64,000 bases of DNA. Source: Trichomonas vaginalis G3. Its lineage: Eukaryota > Parabasalia > Trichomonadida > Trichomonadidae. Where the stretch lies: the NCBI RefSeq assembly GCF_026262505.1, contig NC_067206.1, positions 26,117,896-26,181,895 of the forward strand, given 5' to 3'. Position numbers and translations under genes: made by a program. Positions within the stretch are counted from its first letter, which is position 1; the number at the start of each line of letters is the position of its first letter. Under the pieces are notes generated by a model. It was not told where the DNA came from, did no database searches, and was given only the letters and a program-made list of their open reading frames with translations. Positions 52,550 to 62,376 of the stretch are shown here, one piece after another.

Positions 52550-52750
52550 ATGAGCTCCGAGTTACCGAGAAAACTTGGTCAGATGTTAGCAGCTTACTTC
52601 CCTGAGGAGGATGGAAGCGTTACATACATAAGGTTCAAAAACAACGAACCTGGAATTGCGTACCAAATTCGCAATTACATGACCATGGAAGAGTACGAAA
52701 GGTTCCTACAAGAGAAACCAGCTCTAAACAACTCAGAAAAGAAAGAATAA
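52550..52750 (+). CDS. Small element A protein
   Basis: 66 residues, MSSELPRKLGQMLAAYFPEE, with a beta-like centre (GSVTYIRFKNNEPGIAYQIR) and a charged helical end. It follows the previous small gene by 35 bp. Unrecognised; the clean frame, leader and composition support a real gene. Confidence 0.45.
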   Translation: MSSELPRKLGQMLAAYFPEEDGSVTYIRFKNNEPGIAYQIRNYMTMEEYERFLQEKPALNNSEKKE

Positions 52751-52779
52751 AAAGTTTAACTCGTAATTGTTTATTTTTT

Positions 52780-53364
52780 TTACTTGTATGGGCAAGCTGC
52801 AAGTATGAAGTCGACTATCTCAGTCTTTGTCTTGACCAGTTGGACTGCTCTTGTAAGCACGTCTGTTTTGCGGTCTCCAGCTGGTGTTTGACCTTCGTAA
52901 TTGCGCATGTTCTTGAGAGCTCCAGCTGTAAATGGCTGTAAGATGAAGAGTCTCTCAGACTGCTTGAGGTAGTCTTCACGGTCACGAGCCGAATCTGTGG
53001 TACGAGTCGAATCGGTCGATTTGAGGGAAGAGACTGAAAGCCTGTCGTCTTCCATTGGAGCTGTAGCATACTCTTTGCGTAAGCGGTTCAGACCTTCTTC
53101 GAAGTCTTGGTCTCTCTTCGATTGAGATTGGAATTGGAATTGCTGGGGTGGAGCTTGCTGGAACAACCAAGGGTTGGGGAAGTAAGGCATAGGCTGAGGA
53201 GGGTAGTTCGGGAAGCCTTGTGGTGGGTAGTAACCTTGAGGTGGAAATTGGTAGTAATTCGGAGGTACTTGCTGGAACTGAGGTTGCTGAGGAGACTGTT
53301 GTGGTTCTGCAGCTTTCGGTTCTTCTGGCTTTGGAAGGCATTCAGGAAGAGGAACGTCAGTCAT
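52780..53364 (-). CDS. P/Q/Y-rich protein with helical C-terminus
   Basis: 194 residues. Residues 1-80 are extremely rich in P, Q, Y and F (PPNYYQFPPQGYYPPQGFPN), a low-complexity type that can phase-separate or bind WW/EVH1-type domains. Residues 85-194 are a charged helical domain ending TKTEIVDFILAACPYK. Transcribed away from the tandem repeats at 53390-53615. No family recognised; the intact frame over a repetitive region suggests selection or recent loss only. Confidence 0.6.
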   Translation of the reverse strand: MTDVPLPECLPKPEEPKAAEPQQSPQQPQFQQVPPNYYQFPPQGYYPPQGFPNYPPQPMPYFPNPWLFQQAPPQQFQFQSQSKRDQDFEEGLNRLRKEYATAPMEDDRLSVSSLKSTDSTRTTDSARDREDYLKQSERLFILQPFTAGALKNMRNYEGQTPAGDRKTDVLTRAVQLVKTKTEIVDFILAACPYK

Positions 53365-53389
53365 CCGTTTGTGTCCTGTCGGACCACAA

Positions 53390-53612
53390 CGATAAAAATC
53401 TCTGCTACTAGCAGTACTTTTTCTGACAGTAGCAGTACTTTTACTGACAGTAGCAGTACTTTATCGTCGAAAACCCTCTCAAATTTTCCTTTTTACTGTC
53501 AGAAAAAGTACTTTTACTGCTACTAGCAGTACTTTTACTGACAGTAGCAGTACTTTTTCTGACAGTAGCAGTACTTTTTCTGACAGTAGCAGTACTTTTA
53601 CTGACAGTAGCA
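53390..53612. repeat. Tandem and inverted AGCAGTACTTTT repeats between divergent genes
   Basis: Units of about 20-21 bp reading AGTAGCAGTACTTTTACTGAC repeat about eight times, with one inverted copy (CTGTCAGAAAAAGTAC) near 53507. An unrelated 40-bp interruption lies at 53463-53505. The block fills the gap between a minus-strand gene (start 53364) and a plus-strand gene (start 53613), so it occupies both promoters. Confidence 0.85.
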
Positions 53613-53978
53613 ATGGTCGAGGTCGAACCTACCGACGAGGCAATTTACCTAATTGAAATTAACGAGCTTGTTAAAGACTTCCTCAGGCAGAATGTAAAAG
53701 GCAAGCTTGTTAACGGTTGGATAACGGGAAGGGCTGCCTTGAATCTCGAGACTTCGACTGGAATTCCAATTCAAATACCAGACGGGACAGCCTTCGACGA
53801 CATAAAGCAAGCAAAGAAGGAAGCCATTATAAAGTTCTTTGCCAAGCGTCCTTGGATACTACTTCCAAACAGAGAGAACCCTTTCCCAAGAATGAACCAA
53901 ATTCTCAAGGGTCTCCTTCACTTCTCTGGTCAGCCGTTCTACATAACCTGTGAAGGCGACATCCAACCAATTCAGTAA
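53613..53978 (+). CDS. Small element A protein downstream of the repeats
   Basis: 121 residues beginning MVEVEPTDEAIYLIEINELV. It looks like a compact alpha/beta domain (KGKLVNGWITGRAALNLETS; DIKQAKKEAIIKFFAKRPW) with a C-terminal LLHFSGQPFYITCEGD. Start chosen at the first ATG after the repeat block. Unrecognised. Confidence 0.5.
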   Translation: MVEVEPTDEAIYLIEINELVKDFLRQNVKGKLVNGWITGRAALNLETSTGIPIQIPDGTAFDDIKQAKKEAIIKFFAKRPWILLPNRENPFPRMNQILKGLLHFSGQPFYITCEGDIQPIQ

Positions 53979-54035
53979 ACATCTCATTTTAACTCACTTT
54001 TTTTATGTTTTTACTCACACTCGTACTCACCAGGT

Positions 54036-54239
54036 ATGAGTACAACTATTTCAACTGTGAACCTTGTAGTGACCGGTCTTCCTGCAAATGCAAGTTCGGT
54101 CAATACACAGTTTATGGTGGCAAGAATTGAAATTCCAGACCCAACTCCAACAAGAACTCTCAAGTTACCAGAGACTCGTGTGAAGAAGAAGCCTTCTGGT
54201 AAGTTTCTTATAGCCATATACATGGCACGTTTAGAGTAA
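54036..54239 (+). CDS. Small beta-rich protein
   Basis: 67 residues, MSTTISTVNLVVTGLPANAS, then basic VKKKPSGKFLIAIYMARLE. It lies in a run of plus-strand small genes spaced 20-60 bp apart. Possibly a small structural protein. No family recognised. Confidence 0.4.
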   Translation: MSTTISTVNLVVTGLPANASSVNTQFMVARIEIPDPTPTRTLKLPETRVKKKPSGKFLIAIYMARLE

Positions 54240-54262
54240 AAACATTTTTTTTCATTTTTTGA

Positions 54263-54847
54263 ATGAAGCAAGTTAAATTCGTCCCACACCAAACTCAATG
54301 GACCGATGAAGAGTTTCAAGCTATGGTTGAAGGTGTTGAGAACGACATAGACGGCGAACTTGAAGGAGCTCAAACCACAATTGCAACCAAAATTGCACAA
54401 GTCAAGGAACAGATAGCTCCACTTAAAGCTACCAAAGCTACTCTTGACCTCATGGATACTTACCGTTTAGATGTCAAGAGAGGAATAAGACAATTAAAAT
54501 TAAAACTCTTAAATTACCAAGCTATACTCCAGAAGTTAGCAGAAATGAGAAGACTTTACCAGAGCTACTTACATGTAAGGGACTTACCTTCAAGCAGTCC
54601 GATCAAAGATGAATTTTCTGACGTTGTCCCAATTTTGTCCGAAAGTCAGCTCAGATGTTTTGAACTGCTCCCAACATATCCTGAATATGAAAATTTGCCT
54701 GAACTCTTCCGCAATCTCAAAAAACGTTTTTTGGTTCTCATGTTCGAAACTTTTATCGGAAGAGACAACAAACGTTCAGAAGAAGAACAAGATATTATTT
54801 TAAACTTGTTGTATGACATAACTGTCATAACAAGCTTTTTGAAGTAA
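54263..54847 (+). CDS. Coiled-coil protein of the small-gene island
   Basis: 194 residues. Residues 15-125 are an extended coiled coil (ENDIDGELEGAQTTIATKIA; KQLKLKLLNYQAILQKLAEM-like). The C-terminal 70 residues are helical and hydrophobic, ending LLYDITVITSFLK. It starts 23 bp after the preceding gene. Oligomer-forming by appearance; function unknown. Confidence 0.5.
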   Translation: MKQVKFVPHQTQWTDEEFQAMVEGVENDIDGELEGAQTTIATKIAQVKEQIAPLKATKATLDLMDTYRLDVKRGIRQLKLKLLNYQAILQKLAEMRRLYQSYLHVRDLPSSSPIKDEFSDVVPILSESQLRCFELLPTYPEYENLPELFRNLKKRFLVLMFETFIGRDNKRSEEEQDIILNLLYDITVITSFLK

Positions 54848-54879
54848 AACCGCCATTCTCAAACCACTTCATTTTTTCG

Positions 54880-55219
54880 ATGTCCGAACAAGCACCGAAG
54901 CCGAACACAATGGCAGATGTCCTTTCAAGGTTGCCAGACAAGCGCCCAATTCAAATTCAAATTGCCCAATTGAAAGCTCATCTGACAAACACTATTAAGA
55001 CTCTCCAAAGTAGTCTTATGACAGAGATGAAGGAACTTAAAGCCGATGTCCTCATGAACCAAGCTTCCAATGAGAAATGCCTGAACGATTTCACGAAACC
55101 TTGCGCAATTACGAGAGAGAGAACCGAGACCTTGCCAGACTCATCTACCGTTTCTTCGAAGAGATAGACGCCATCTGGAAGGTACTCGAAAGGACGAACA
55201 TGCAACACCGTACTTCGTG
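54880..55219 (+). pseudogene. Small coiled-coil gene, broken
   Basis: It begins MSEQAPKPNTMADVLSRLPD, then a helical stretch (IQIAQLKAHLTNTIKTLQSS), and ends with ARLIYRFFEEIDAIWKVLER-like helix. Similar in style to the coiled-coil gene before it. About one break. Family unknown. Confidence 0.45.
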
Positions 55220-55626
55220 AGTACCAAATTGAAGAAGGAATTGTCGAGGAAAGAAGAGGAAGAAGAGGAAGAAGAGAAACACGAAGAAGTTCCTGAAGCC
55301 GCTACATGGGCAACCCTTGTTGCCGATGACGGTTACGAAATTTCCCAACCCTACCCATACCAAATTCGCAACAAGGAGACAGGCAAGGTTCTTACCCAGT
55401 CCTCAACAACTTGGGACACTTGAACCTTAACCTTCGGAATCGCGGTTCAATCTCCATGGGCAAGCTTGTCGCAATTCAATGGGTTCCAAATCCAGGCAAG
55501 AAGACGAAGGTCAGACACATTGACGGTGACAAGCTCAACAACCGTAAGGAGAACCTCGATGGTTCTAAGAGTAAAAAAATTATTTTAGTGGAAACCCCAA
55601 GTAAATTTAAGTGTTTAGTTGGATAA
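55217..55626 (+). pseudogene. NUMOD4/HNH homing-type endonuclease remnant
   Basis: An acidic helix (EEEEEEEEKHEEVPEA) is followed by a NUMOD4-like strand set (GYEISQPYPYQIRNKETGKV). The HNH part is KLVAIQWVPNPGKKTKVRHI, then DGDKLNNRKENLDG. The pattern LVAxxxxPNP...VxHIDGxxxNNxxxNL is that of phage and viral HNH homing endonucleases, which cut DNA at specific sites. Such genes spread as selfish passengers in large DNA viruses. About one or two breaks. Confidence 0.7.
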
Positions 55627-55653
55627 GTAGGCACTATTAATGGTAATTGGAAA

Positions 55654-55878
55654 TTAGCTCCGACCTTTGAATTGGGCTCTTTCGTTATCTTCCCAGTTGC
55701 GTAGGAGGTCGTCCCAGAGGAGTTGGTAGAATTGCCAATTCAAGGACGATTTGTCCTCCCAGGCATTGAGGATGTACTGCTCGTAGAGTCTCATGACCTC
55801 TGCCTTGCACCAGACACCCTCTCCCTTGGAACGTAAGGCTTCTTCGAAGTGCTCGAATGCGATTGGCTGCTTGACCAT
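55654..55878 (-). CDS. Small helical protein, minus strand
   Basis: 74 residues from the ATG at 55878 (MVKQPIAFEHFEEALRSKGE), rich in W, L and charged residues (LNWQFYQLLWDDLLRNWEDN), all helical. It lies head to head with the short plus-strand gene at 55909. Unrecognised. Confidence 0.4.
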   Translation of the reverse strand: MVKQPIAFEHFEEALRSKGEGVWCKAEVMRLYEQYILNAWEDKSSLNWQFYQLLWDDLLRNWEDNERAQFKGRS

Positions 55879-55908
55879 CCGAAATGACACTTTTTGTCCG
55901 TTTGGTCA

Positions 55909-56049
55909 ATGTTCGTGTCTCGTGCCATAGTCGACGAAAATACAGACAAACAGGTTATATATGAGTTTGAGACCAAGAATGGTGTAACTCGACCTGTCCG
56001 ATTCAAAGACTCCGAGGGCGACCATGAAATTAAAACGGAAATTGGCTAG
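55909..56049 (+). CDS. Very small element protein, 46 residues
   Basis: Read by eye: MFVSRAIVDENTDKQVIYEF, then a beta-like TKNGVTRPVRFKDSEGDHEI. The frame overlaps the next tiny frame at 56024. Plausible as a small gene in this compact island, but short. Confidence 0.3.
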   Translation: MFVSRAIVDENTDKQVIYEFETKNGVTRPVRFKDSEGDHEIKTEIG

Positions 56050-56149
56050 GAAGGAATATAAAATGGACTGGTTGCCACCACCTCCACCACCTTTACCTGT
56101 TCCTCAAGTAAATAAGCCTTTCCCGTTCCCAAGAATTCCCACATTTTAA
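56024..56149 (+). CDS. Very small proline-rich protein, 41 residues
   Basis: Read by eye: MKLKRKLARKEYKMDWLPPP, then PPPLPVPQVNKPFPFPRIPT. Basic start and polyproline end, as in ligands of SH3/WW/profilin. Overlaps the preceding frame by 26 bp. Low certainty because of length. Confidence 0.3.
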   Translation: MKLKRKLARKEYKMDWLPPPPPPLPVPQVNKPFPFPRIPTF

Positions 56150-56171
56150 TTCAAATTCGAATAAAAATTTT

Positions 56172-58297
56172 TTATTTCATGCAATGTTTAACTATTTCAC
56201 CATCTTCTTTAACACCCCAGTACTTACGCTTGGAGAGGACATGAACTTCGGTGAAAATTTTGTCCAATTTGAATTGACCCATCTTTTCACCGACCATTCC
56301 CATTTCAATGAGTTTGTTATAGCCTTCTTCGTTCGTCATGAGTGCGTCAATGTTCTCATAGTAAACCTTCACTTTGGATTTGATTCGGAGAAGAATTTGT
56401 TGTAGTTGTCAAGGACTGCCTTTGCGAACTGAGGGTAAGACCAATGTTCGACAATAGGTTTTAATGTGTTACTAAGCCATTTTGACCTTGAGTGAATTCG
56501 TACTTCAAAACAAAAGGAGAAAACCTTTCAACAAAGTTGTCGACCTTCTCATAATGTTTACTCTTCATCTCTTGAGGTTTCTTAATGGAATATCCCCATG
56601 TCGATTCATAAGCAATTTGAGTGCCATTGCAAGTTTGGGGTTTGAAGCTTTCCTAATATCATACAGTTGTTGTATGACTTTTCCAACTGTATAGTTCCTT
56701 CCCGGGAACTCACCATCTTCGTTTGGAATTCCAGTCGGAATATATTGGACAAACCTCATGTATGCAGCGTTAAGGTCGACATAGTATATCTTTTCGTTTG
56801 AGTCGAACTTGTCGCAACCAATTGGTCCAGTTTGTGGAAATTCAAGTGAGTCTCTTATCTTCTGAGAAACTTCTCCTGTTATCTCATAAACATCGTCGAA
56901 GCAACCTGTTTCATATAAAACCTTCTGACCTAACTCAGATGCTCTCCAATACAATTTGACGTCAATTGGATGTCTCAATGGAAGTTTGTTTATAGCATCT
57001 TGAAGTTCTTGCAACCTCATTGGAAGTTCTTCTGGTTCAGGTTGGTATCCGAACAAAACCAACCCTTGTGGAACTGTGTACTTCTTTTGTACTAGAACTT
57101 TGTCTGGAACAACTTTTGGTCTTGCTAACAATGAAAAGTTTGTTTCGTCTTTTGGTACAAAAGTTTCTGTCAGCTTGTCATCTGGAATTGGTTCCAACAA
57201 ACCTTTCTCGAAAAGAATGTTTACAGCTCTGACAATGTTGCACTTACTTTTACCAAAGAATGGGTTTGTAAGACTTTCGTTCAACATGAAGTGGTTGTGG
57301 ACAATTACAATCTTCAACCATGGTAAGTCTTTGTCAACAACATAGTCGTCATGTGAAGAACCTTTAGCTGTAGGTATGTTGACTCGGATATTGACATTTG
57401 CAACGGTGCAATTTTTGCCAATTGACCTCTGAGAATGTACCTTGTCTTCACACATGACTCAAGATACTTCATCTTCTCATCTGTAACAAGACAGAGTTCC
57501 TGAGACATGTAAGAATGCAAGGTTCGTTGACAATTGTTTCAATTGAATTGTAAATTTCATACCTTGTCAAGTCAATGTCAGACTTATTTATGAAGGGAAG
57601 TATCCAGCATGTTGTCTGACTGCTTGAGGGTTAGGTTGGTACCATTCGAACTTGACACTTGCAATTCCTTCAATTGCATTCAAAATGTCTGAGTCGGAGT
57701 CAACCATTTGTTCTCTCTTTGTAGTCTTGAAAGCGTCAAGAAGTTTTGCGCTGTTTGTGACATTGCCATGTGCATAGTAAATGTGACCATCCAAATCTGT
57801 TATGGTCAATCTGAGATTGTGTCCTTTCTTATTTCCGTCTTGAATTGCAGCAAGTACTCCCATGAAGCCTTCTTTGTTCTTTCCTTCGTCAAAGTTTACT
57901 GTAAAGGTTCGACCAGATGTAATTTGACTTCTAACTTCACGATACTTTTCATATGCATATCTTGTTCTTTCCATGGAGCATGTGCGTCTTCACTTTTCCT
58001 TTTTTCTTCTCAAAGGATGCAATTGTTCGTCATGTTTCCAGTAGAATCTGGCAAGCCGTCGTGTCCTTCAACTTGAGGTTCACTAACATCGAAAGGCATG
58101 TCCATAAGACGTTCTTCTTCTAACCTCTTAGTCTGTTTGGATAATTGGCACGTGCTGTTTCCAATCCATTTCGTAGCGAAGACCAGACAATTTGTCATAG
58201 ACTTTTATGGGTCTTCCTTCCTATATTTAAAATTCTTCGAAACTCTCCAACCATATCTTTGTAACTCTGCTTTTATTCTAGCAGACTTTCTATCCAT
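56172..58297 (-). pseudogene. Family B DNA polymerase of element A, broken
   Basis: The region reads right to left as about 700 residues. It has a basic N-terminus (MDRKSARIKAELQRYGWRVS) and a substrate-like middle (RLTITDLDGHIYYAHGN). The motif A region is IYYVDLNAAYMRFVQYIPTG, with a motif B-like AMALKLLMNRHGD. The C-terminal end around VYYENIDALMTNEEGYNKLI occupies the motif C position. Order and spacing fit a divergent Polinton-type polymerase, clearly a different lineage from that of element B. About five or more breaks. Confidence 0.6.
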
Positions 58298-58342
58298 TCT
58301 ATATGGGGCATTTTTATAAAAATAAAAAAATATTTTTCTTTT

Positions 58343-58926
58343 ATACTTACATAACCGCCTGCTGCCATAAGTCTTTGACGCCAACCCATACCAGCTAATG
58401 AAGGTTGACTTGGTTTAGTTTGGAAACTAAACTTTGGTTTTGGTTTATCTTCAGTTTTTGGTTTTTCTTCTTCTATCGGTTTTTCGTCACTTTTCGGTTC
58501 CTCTGACTTTACTTCACTTGCAGGAACATTGTGTCGTCAACATCTTCATAAATATCATATGCCATTTGTTTTTGTTTTCCTTTCAACTTTTTGTGTTTGT
58601 TGTAAAGTTTAGAATATTTGACTCTAAGTCAATGAGATGTTCTATAATGAACTGTTGGTCAGTGAAGTAAACTTTTCCATCTGTTGTCTCGAAAGCTCCT
58701 TCAGACTTCAATATTTTATTTTGTGAGAGTCTGTTTCTTTTTTGAGATACTAGCCGTTCCATTTCTATGAAAAGTGACTTTATAGTTAGGGTTTGTATTT
58801 CCAGACCTGGCACTTTCTATTATTGAATTTTTCTCTTCATCTGTAAGTTCTTTGACAGGTTTTGACAATGGTTCTGAACTTTTTGTTTGTGGTGTCAAAT
58901 CTACCGTTTCAACTTCTTCGTCATTT
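58343..58926 (-). pseudogene. One or two small element A genes, broken
   Basis: Readable stretches are TDEEKNSIIESARSGNTNPN and LKSEGAFETTDGKVYFTDQQ. These are followed by an acidic/lysine-rich part (KSDEKPIEEEKPKTEDKPKP) and a C-terminus LAGMGWRQRLMAAGGYV. The last resembles the glycine-hydrophobic ends of small virion peptides. No family recognised. A few breaks. Confidence 0.4.
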
Positions 58927-58943
58927 CATCTGCAAAAAAAATT

Positions 58944-59096
58944 TTAGTTTGGTTTGTTTTCAACTGGTTGTTTAGGTTTTTTAAGTCGGTCTAAAACTTC
59001 CTGAGGTATAGGAAGAACTTTACAAACACGTGGTTTAAATGCTGGAAGCCGACAAATCCATCTTGAACTCATTTGTCTCAATGCTGCATTGTTCAT
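58944..59096 (-). CDS. Small basic protein, 50 residues
   Basis: Read by eye: MNNAALRQMSSRWICRLPAF, then KPRVCKVLPIPQEVLDRLKK. Short and basic with two cysteines, in a row of minus-strand genes. Possibly a DNA-binding or virion peptide. Low certainty. Confidence 0.35.
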   Translation of the reverse strand: MNNAALRQMSSRWICRLPAFKPRVCKVLPIPQEVLDRLKKPKQPVENKPN

Positions 59097-59156
59097 TTCA
59101 TCCTAGTTAAAAACTTTACATTCCCCACGTTTGAGGCGGTTGAGGTTGGTTATTGT

Positions 59157-59591
59157 TTACCCACTGTTGTGCATGGTTATATCCTCTGTTAAAGAATCTT
59201 CACCTTGGTCCATATAGTGTCCTGCTTGGTTATAGTAGTCATTTGGCTTTGTTATAAATAGTTTCCTGCTTGTCTTCCTACATTGTCCATCCATCCTTGA
59301 ACTTTTCCTGCTTGTTTCAGGATTTGGAATAAGATTTGTTGCATCTCGTGCTACATCCCAACCTTTCTGTACAGTTTGTATAATAGGTTGTGCTTTCTCT
59401 TTAAGTATACCTAATGTACTCAAAATCTTCCTTCCAATTCCAAATGCACCTCTGGCTATTGTTCCCACTGCGGGTAAAAATCTAGATGCGACTCCTGCTA
59501 ATGCGCAAATAAACCCATTTCTTATAGGGTAAAAAATGACGAATCCGAACAAGGACCCTATGTTTCTAAAGCGACAAAGAAAGCACTCATG
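59157..59591 (-). pseudogene. Membrane-active minor virion protein candidate, broken
   Basis: The central part is a glycine/alanine hydrophobic helix (VASRFLPAVGTIARGAFGIG) followed by amphipathic RKILSTLGILKEKAQPIIQT and WDVARDATNLIPNPE. The C-terminal part is polar. This resembles pVI-like proteins of the adenovirus/Polinton lineage. About two breaks. Confidence 0.45.
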
Positions 59592-60488
59592 ATAAAAATC
59601 TTTAGTTCAAACACCAAATGCTTGGTTTATGGATATCTTGGAAAACATTCCGAGGTATAGAGAAGATGGACGCACCATACTGGTTAATATTTGTTGGTCA
59701 AAACACAAGATACTGTGAAGCCATACCATTATGGTCCAAAAATATTTTAGATGTGAAAAACTGCTTTGACAATATTCGTTGACAAATACCATCCAACAAA
59801 ACTGACATCTGACTGTGAAAGTTCTTTCAAAATCAAGATGATATTAAAAACTATCTGCGTTCAAAAAATGTAAACCAATATTTCATTGTCGACCAAACAT
59901 TCTGCTCTTGGTGTCATTGACGGTTGTATAAAATGTTAAGAGACTTAAACCAACCACAAGGTGGTGAAGCAAATGAAATGTCATATGACGACAAATATAG
60001 ACACTTCTCCATGGCAAAGATGAGACAAGTTTTAAATATTTACAATAACGCGTAAACAAAAAGGTTTGGGAAACCATTCCCCGAAGAAATGAAAAACAAC
60101 CCTGACTTAGAGAAAGACTATATATTTAATAATTTAGTCAAAAGAGACAAACAAGAAAGAATGCCGGGCTTCAACTTCAGAAAGGTGACAAAGTAAAAAA
60201 TAGAAATACCTAAAGCGACCCATATGAAAATACTATTGACTATGACAACAATGGGAACTCGACAGGTACTCACATTCGTGTTCGTAAAATAGAAGAAAGT
60301 ATACAAGAGAATATTATGAAGTTTTAGGCAAACATGGCAAAATGTACACACTGCAAGCAGAAGATAAAACTACTATTGCCAGACCTCGTTTCAAACTTGT
60401 CAAAGTTCAAGGTGGTATACTTTCAAAGACAGTTCCTAACAAATATAAGACAACTCCTGACGAATATGCTAAAGAAGTTGAAAAATGA
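59590..60488 (+). pseudogene. Retroviral-type integrase of element A, heavily broken
   Basis: Recognisable pieces are APYWLIFVGQNTRYCEAIPL (start of the RNase H fold), LTSDCESSFQNQDDIKNYLR-like, and NVNQYFIVDQTFCS. The end is NPDLEKDYIFNNLVKRDKQE and MPGFNFRK, which corresponds to the GLMNFKQGDKV start of the C-terminal domain in the element B integrase. Orientation is opposite to the flanking genes. It has many breaks and is the most decayed gene of the element. Confidence 0.6.
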
Positions 60489-60491
60489 CGA

Positions 60492-62358
60492 CTAAGCAAT
60501 TCTATACCATGCGTAAACTGTCATGTAAGGTGGCATGTATTCTTTACTTTGTCCGTTGTTTGCGTAATATCCTGAAACGAAATGTGTATGGTTCCTTCTC
60601 CGCTGAGTGTCACTCCAGTAACAATTTATAGCAAACTTAACGTCGTCTTTAACATCATATCCTTTACCTTTTGTCATTCCTGACCAATCTCAATATCTAT
60701 GCTTATGCCAACCTGCTTGAGATGTACTTAAATCTATGTAATGACTGTTGCAGGTAAATTTTTCACCCGAATCGTTTTACTTCCACCTGTTTCCTTTGAA
60801 GAGTTTGCACAATACAAAAACCTGTCGACTATTTGTTCCCATGCACCAACACCAAACATTACTTGAGGACGCTCTTGCATCCATAGATGTATAAATAGAA
60901 CCTACTGGGTTCATTAAATCAAACATATGAGATATTATAGGATTGTCTTTTTTGAACTTAAAATATAGTGCAGCTATTTCAGGTTTCTTCTGGTTTGTGT
61001 CAGAATATTTTTTATAATATAATCTTATGTTTTTCAGGGTAGGTAAAATCTTGACTATAATATTTATTTCTGTCATCTGTATAATAATATACTATTCTCG
61101 TTTTTTCTATTGCATTATATCTTTTATATCTATAATAATCTAAATATAATGTTAGCTTTTGTTCATCTAACATGTGGTGTTCTGTTCATCATCCATAGTC
61201 ATAATAATGTGGTGCTGGAGCTGGGTCAGGCAATGTCATATCTGCCATTTCATAAACTCTTAAATATTTCTTTTGTTCGTCTCCATATAAGTTTAAGTAG
61301 CAGTTGTTGTCTAATGGAACTTTAACTTGTGTACCATCATTCTTTTTATAGCTTACATACATTTCATTGTTATTTTTCGGAATGAATTTATACCGTGTAC
61401 CATTTTCTAAGGACTGTACCAACTGCCATCTAAAATATTTATTTTCTTCATTGACAGAAAGTCACCAACAATAGTTTTCAATATTTTTGTTCCTATCAAA
61501 CTTTGGTATATTTCATTGACATATGTTTTATCTGCTTTATTTTCAAGGCTACGTTTAAGTCTGTTATTTCAGAAGATGTATGTGTATGTCAACGTCACTT
61601 TTCCTGTTTAAGGGTTTCTTGTAAGTTTGTAATATTTGCAATGGTATGTGTATGTCCAACGTCACTTTTCCTGTTTAAGGTTTCTTGTAAGTTTGTAATA
61701 TTTGCAATGGTATGTGTATGTCCAACGTCACTTTTCCTGTTTAAGGTTTCTGTAAGTTTGTAATATTTGCAATGGTATGTGTATGTCCAACGTCACTTTT
61801 CCTGTTTAAGGTTTCTTGTAAGTTTGTAATATCAGATATAGAATGTGTATGAGTCTTATCTGCTTTTGTCTCTAATGTTTCCTTAAGACTTGGTGTTTGG
61901 TTAATATAATGTATATGAGTCTTTTTAGAATATTCGTTTTCAGCTCTTGTCACTTCACTTAACATTTTATTGTCAACATATGTTTTGTCTGCTAGTTCAG
62001 GATGAGTATGTTCTTTTGTTGCATAAGCATTGTTAGCTCTTTCTTCTTCTTTTGCTATTGCATCGTCTACATATTCTTTGTCAGCTTTGTTGTCAACATC
62101 TGCTTTCAAAAGAAGTTCATTTATAGGTTTCTCGTTTAAAGTTCCTTTTGTTGGATTTATACAGACAGTATGGTTCTTATTGTCTTGAAATAGAAACTCA
62201 TCTGTCATTGGGTTTATTGTCAGTTTTAAGTCACCCCCTTTCAATGACTCAGATATCTTAGAATAGTTTGAAAAGTTTGTTGTGTTCTTATTTAGAGCTT
62301 GCATAATGAGTTGTCGGTTGTGTTGTATTTCTCTCATAGACGCTGTTTCATTTGACAT
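60492..62358 (-). pseudogene. Phage-tail-collar-like fibre of element A, broken
   Basis: It starts MSNETASMREIQHNRQLIMQ, then a long stalk of heptad and loop units with KADKEYVDD, THPELADKTYVDN, KTHTHSISDITNLQETLNRK and repeated DVGHTHTIANITNLQ. The head has LMNPVGSIYTSMDARA and RRRNHTHFVSGYYANNGQSK, then EYMPPYMTVYAWYRIA. Start style, KADKxYVD stalk and collar-type head match the element B fibre. About five or more breaks. Confidence 0.7.
61580..61840 (-). repeat. Tandem 66-bp repeat in the fibre stalk
   Basis: About four head-to-tail copies of a 65-66-bp unit whose minus strand encodes GHTHTIANITNLQETLNRKS-like 22-residue units. Copies are nearly identical, with small length differences, which suggests recent expansion. 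Such length variation changes stalk length. Confidence 0.85.
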
Positions 62359-62376
62359 TTTTATTATAGATAAAAT

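Noticed and set aside
53390-53612. CRISPR-like array
   Set aside because: Units are directly adjacent with one inverted copy. There are no unique spacers and no cas genes.
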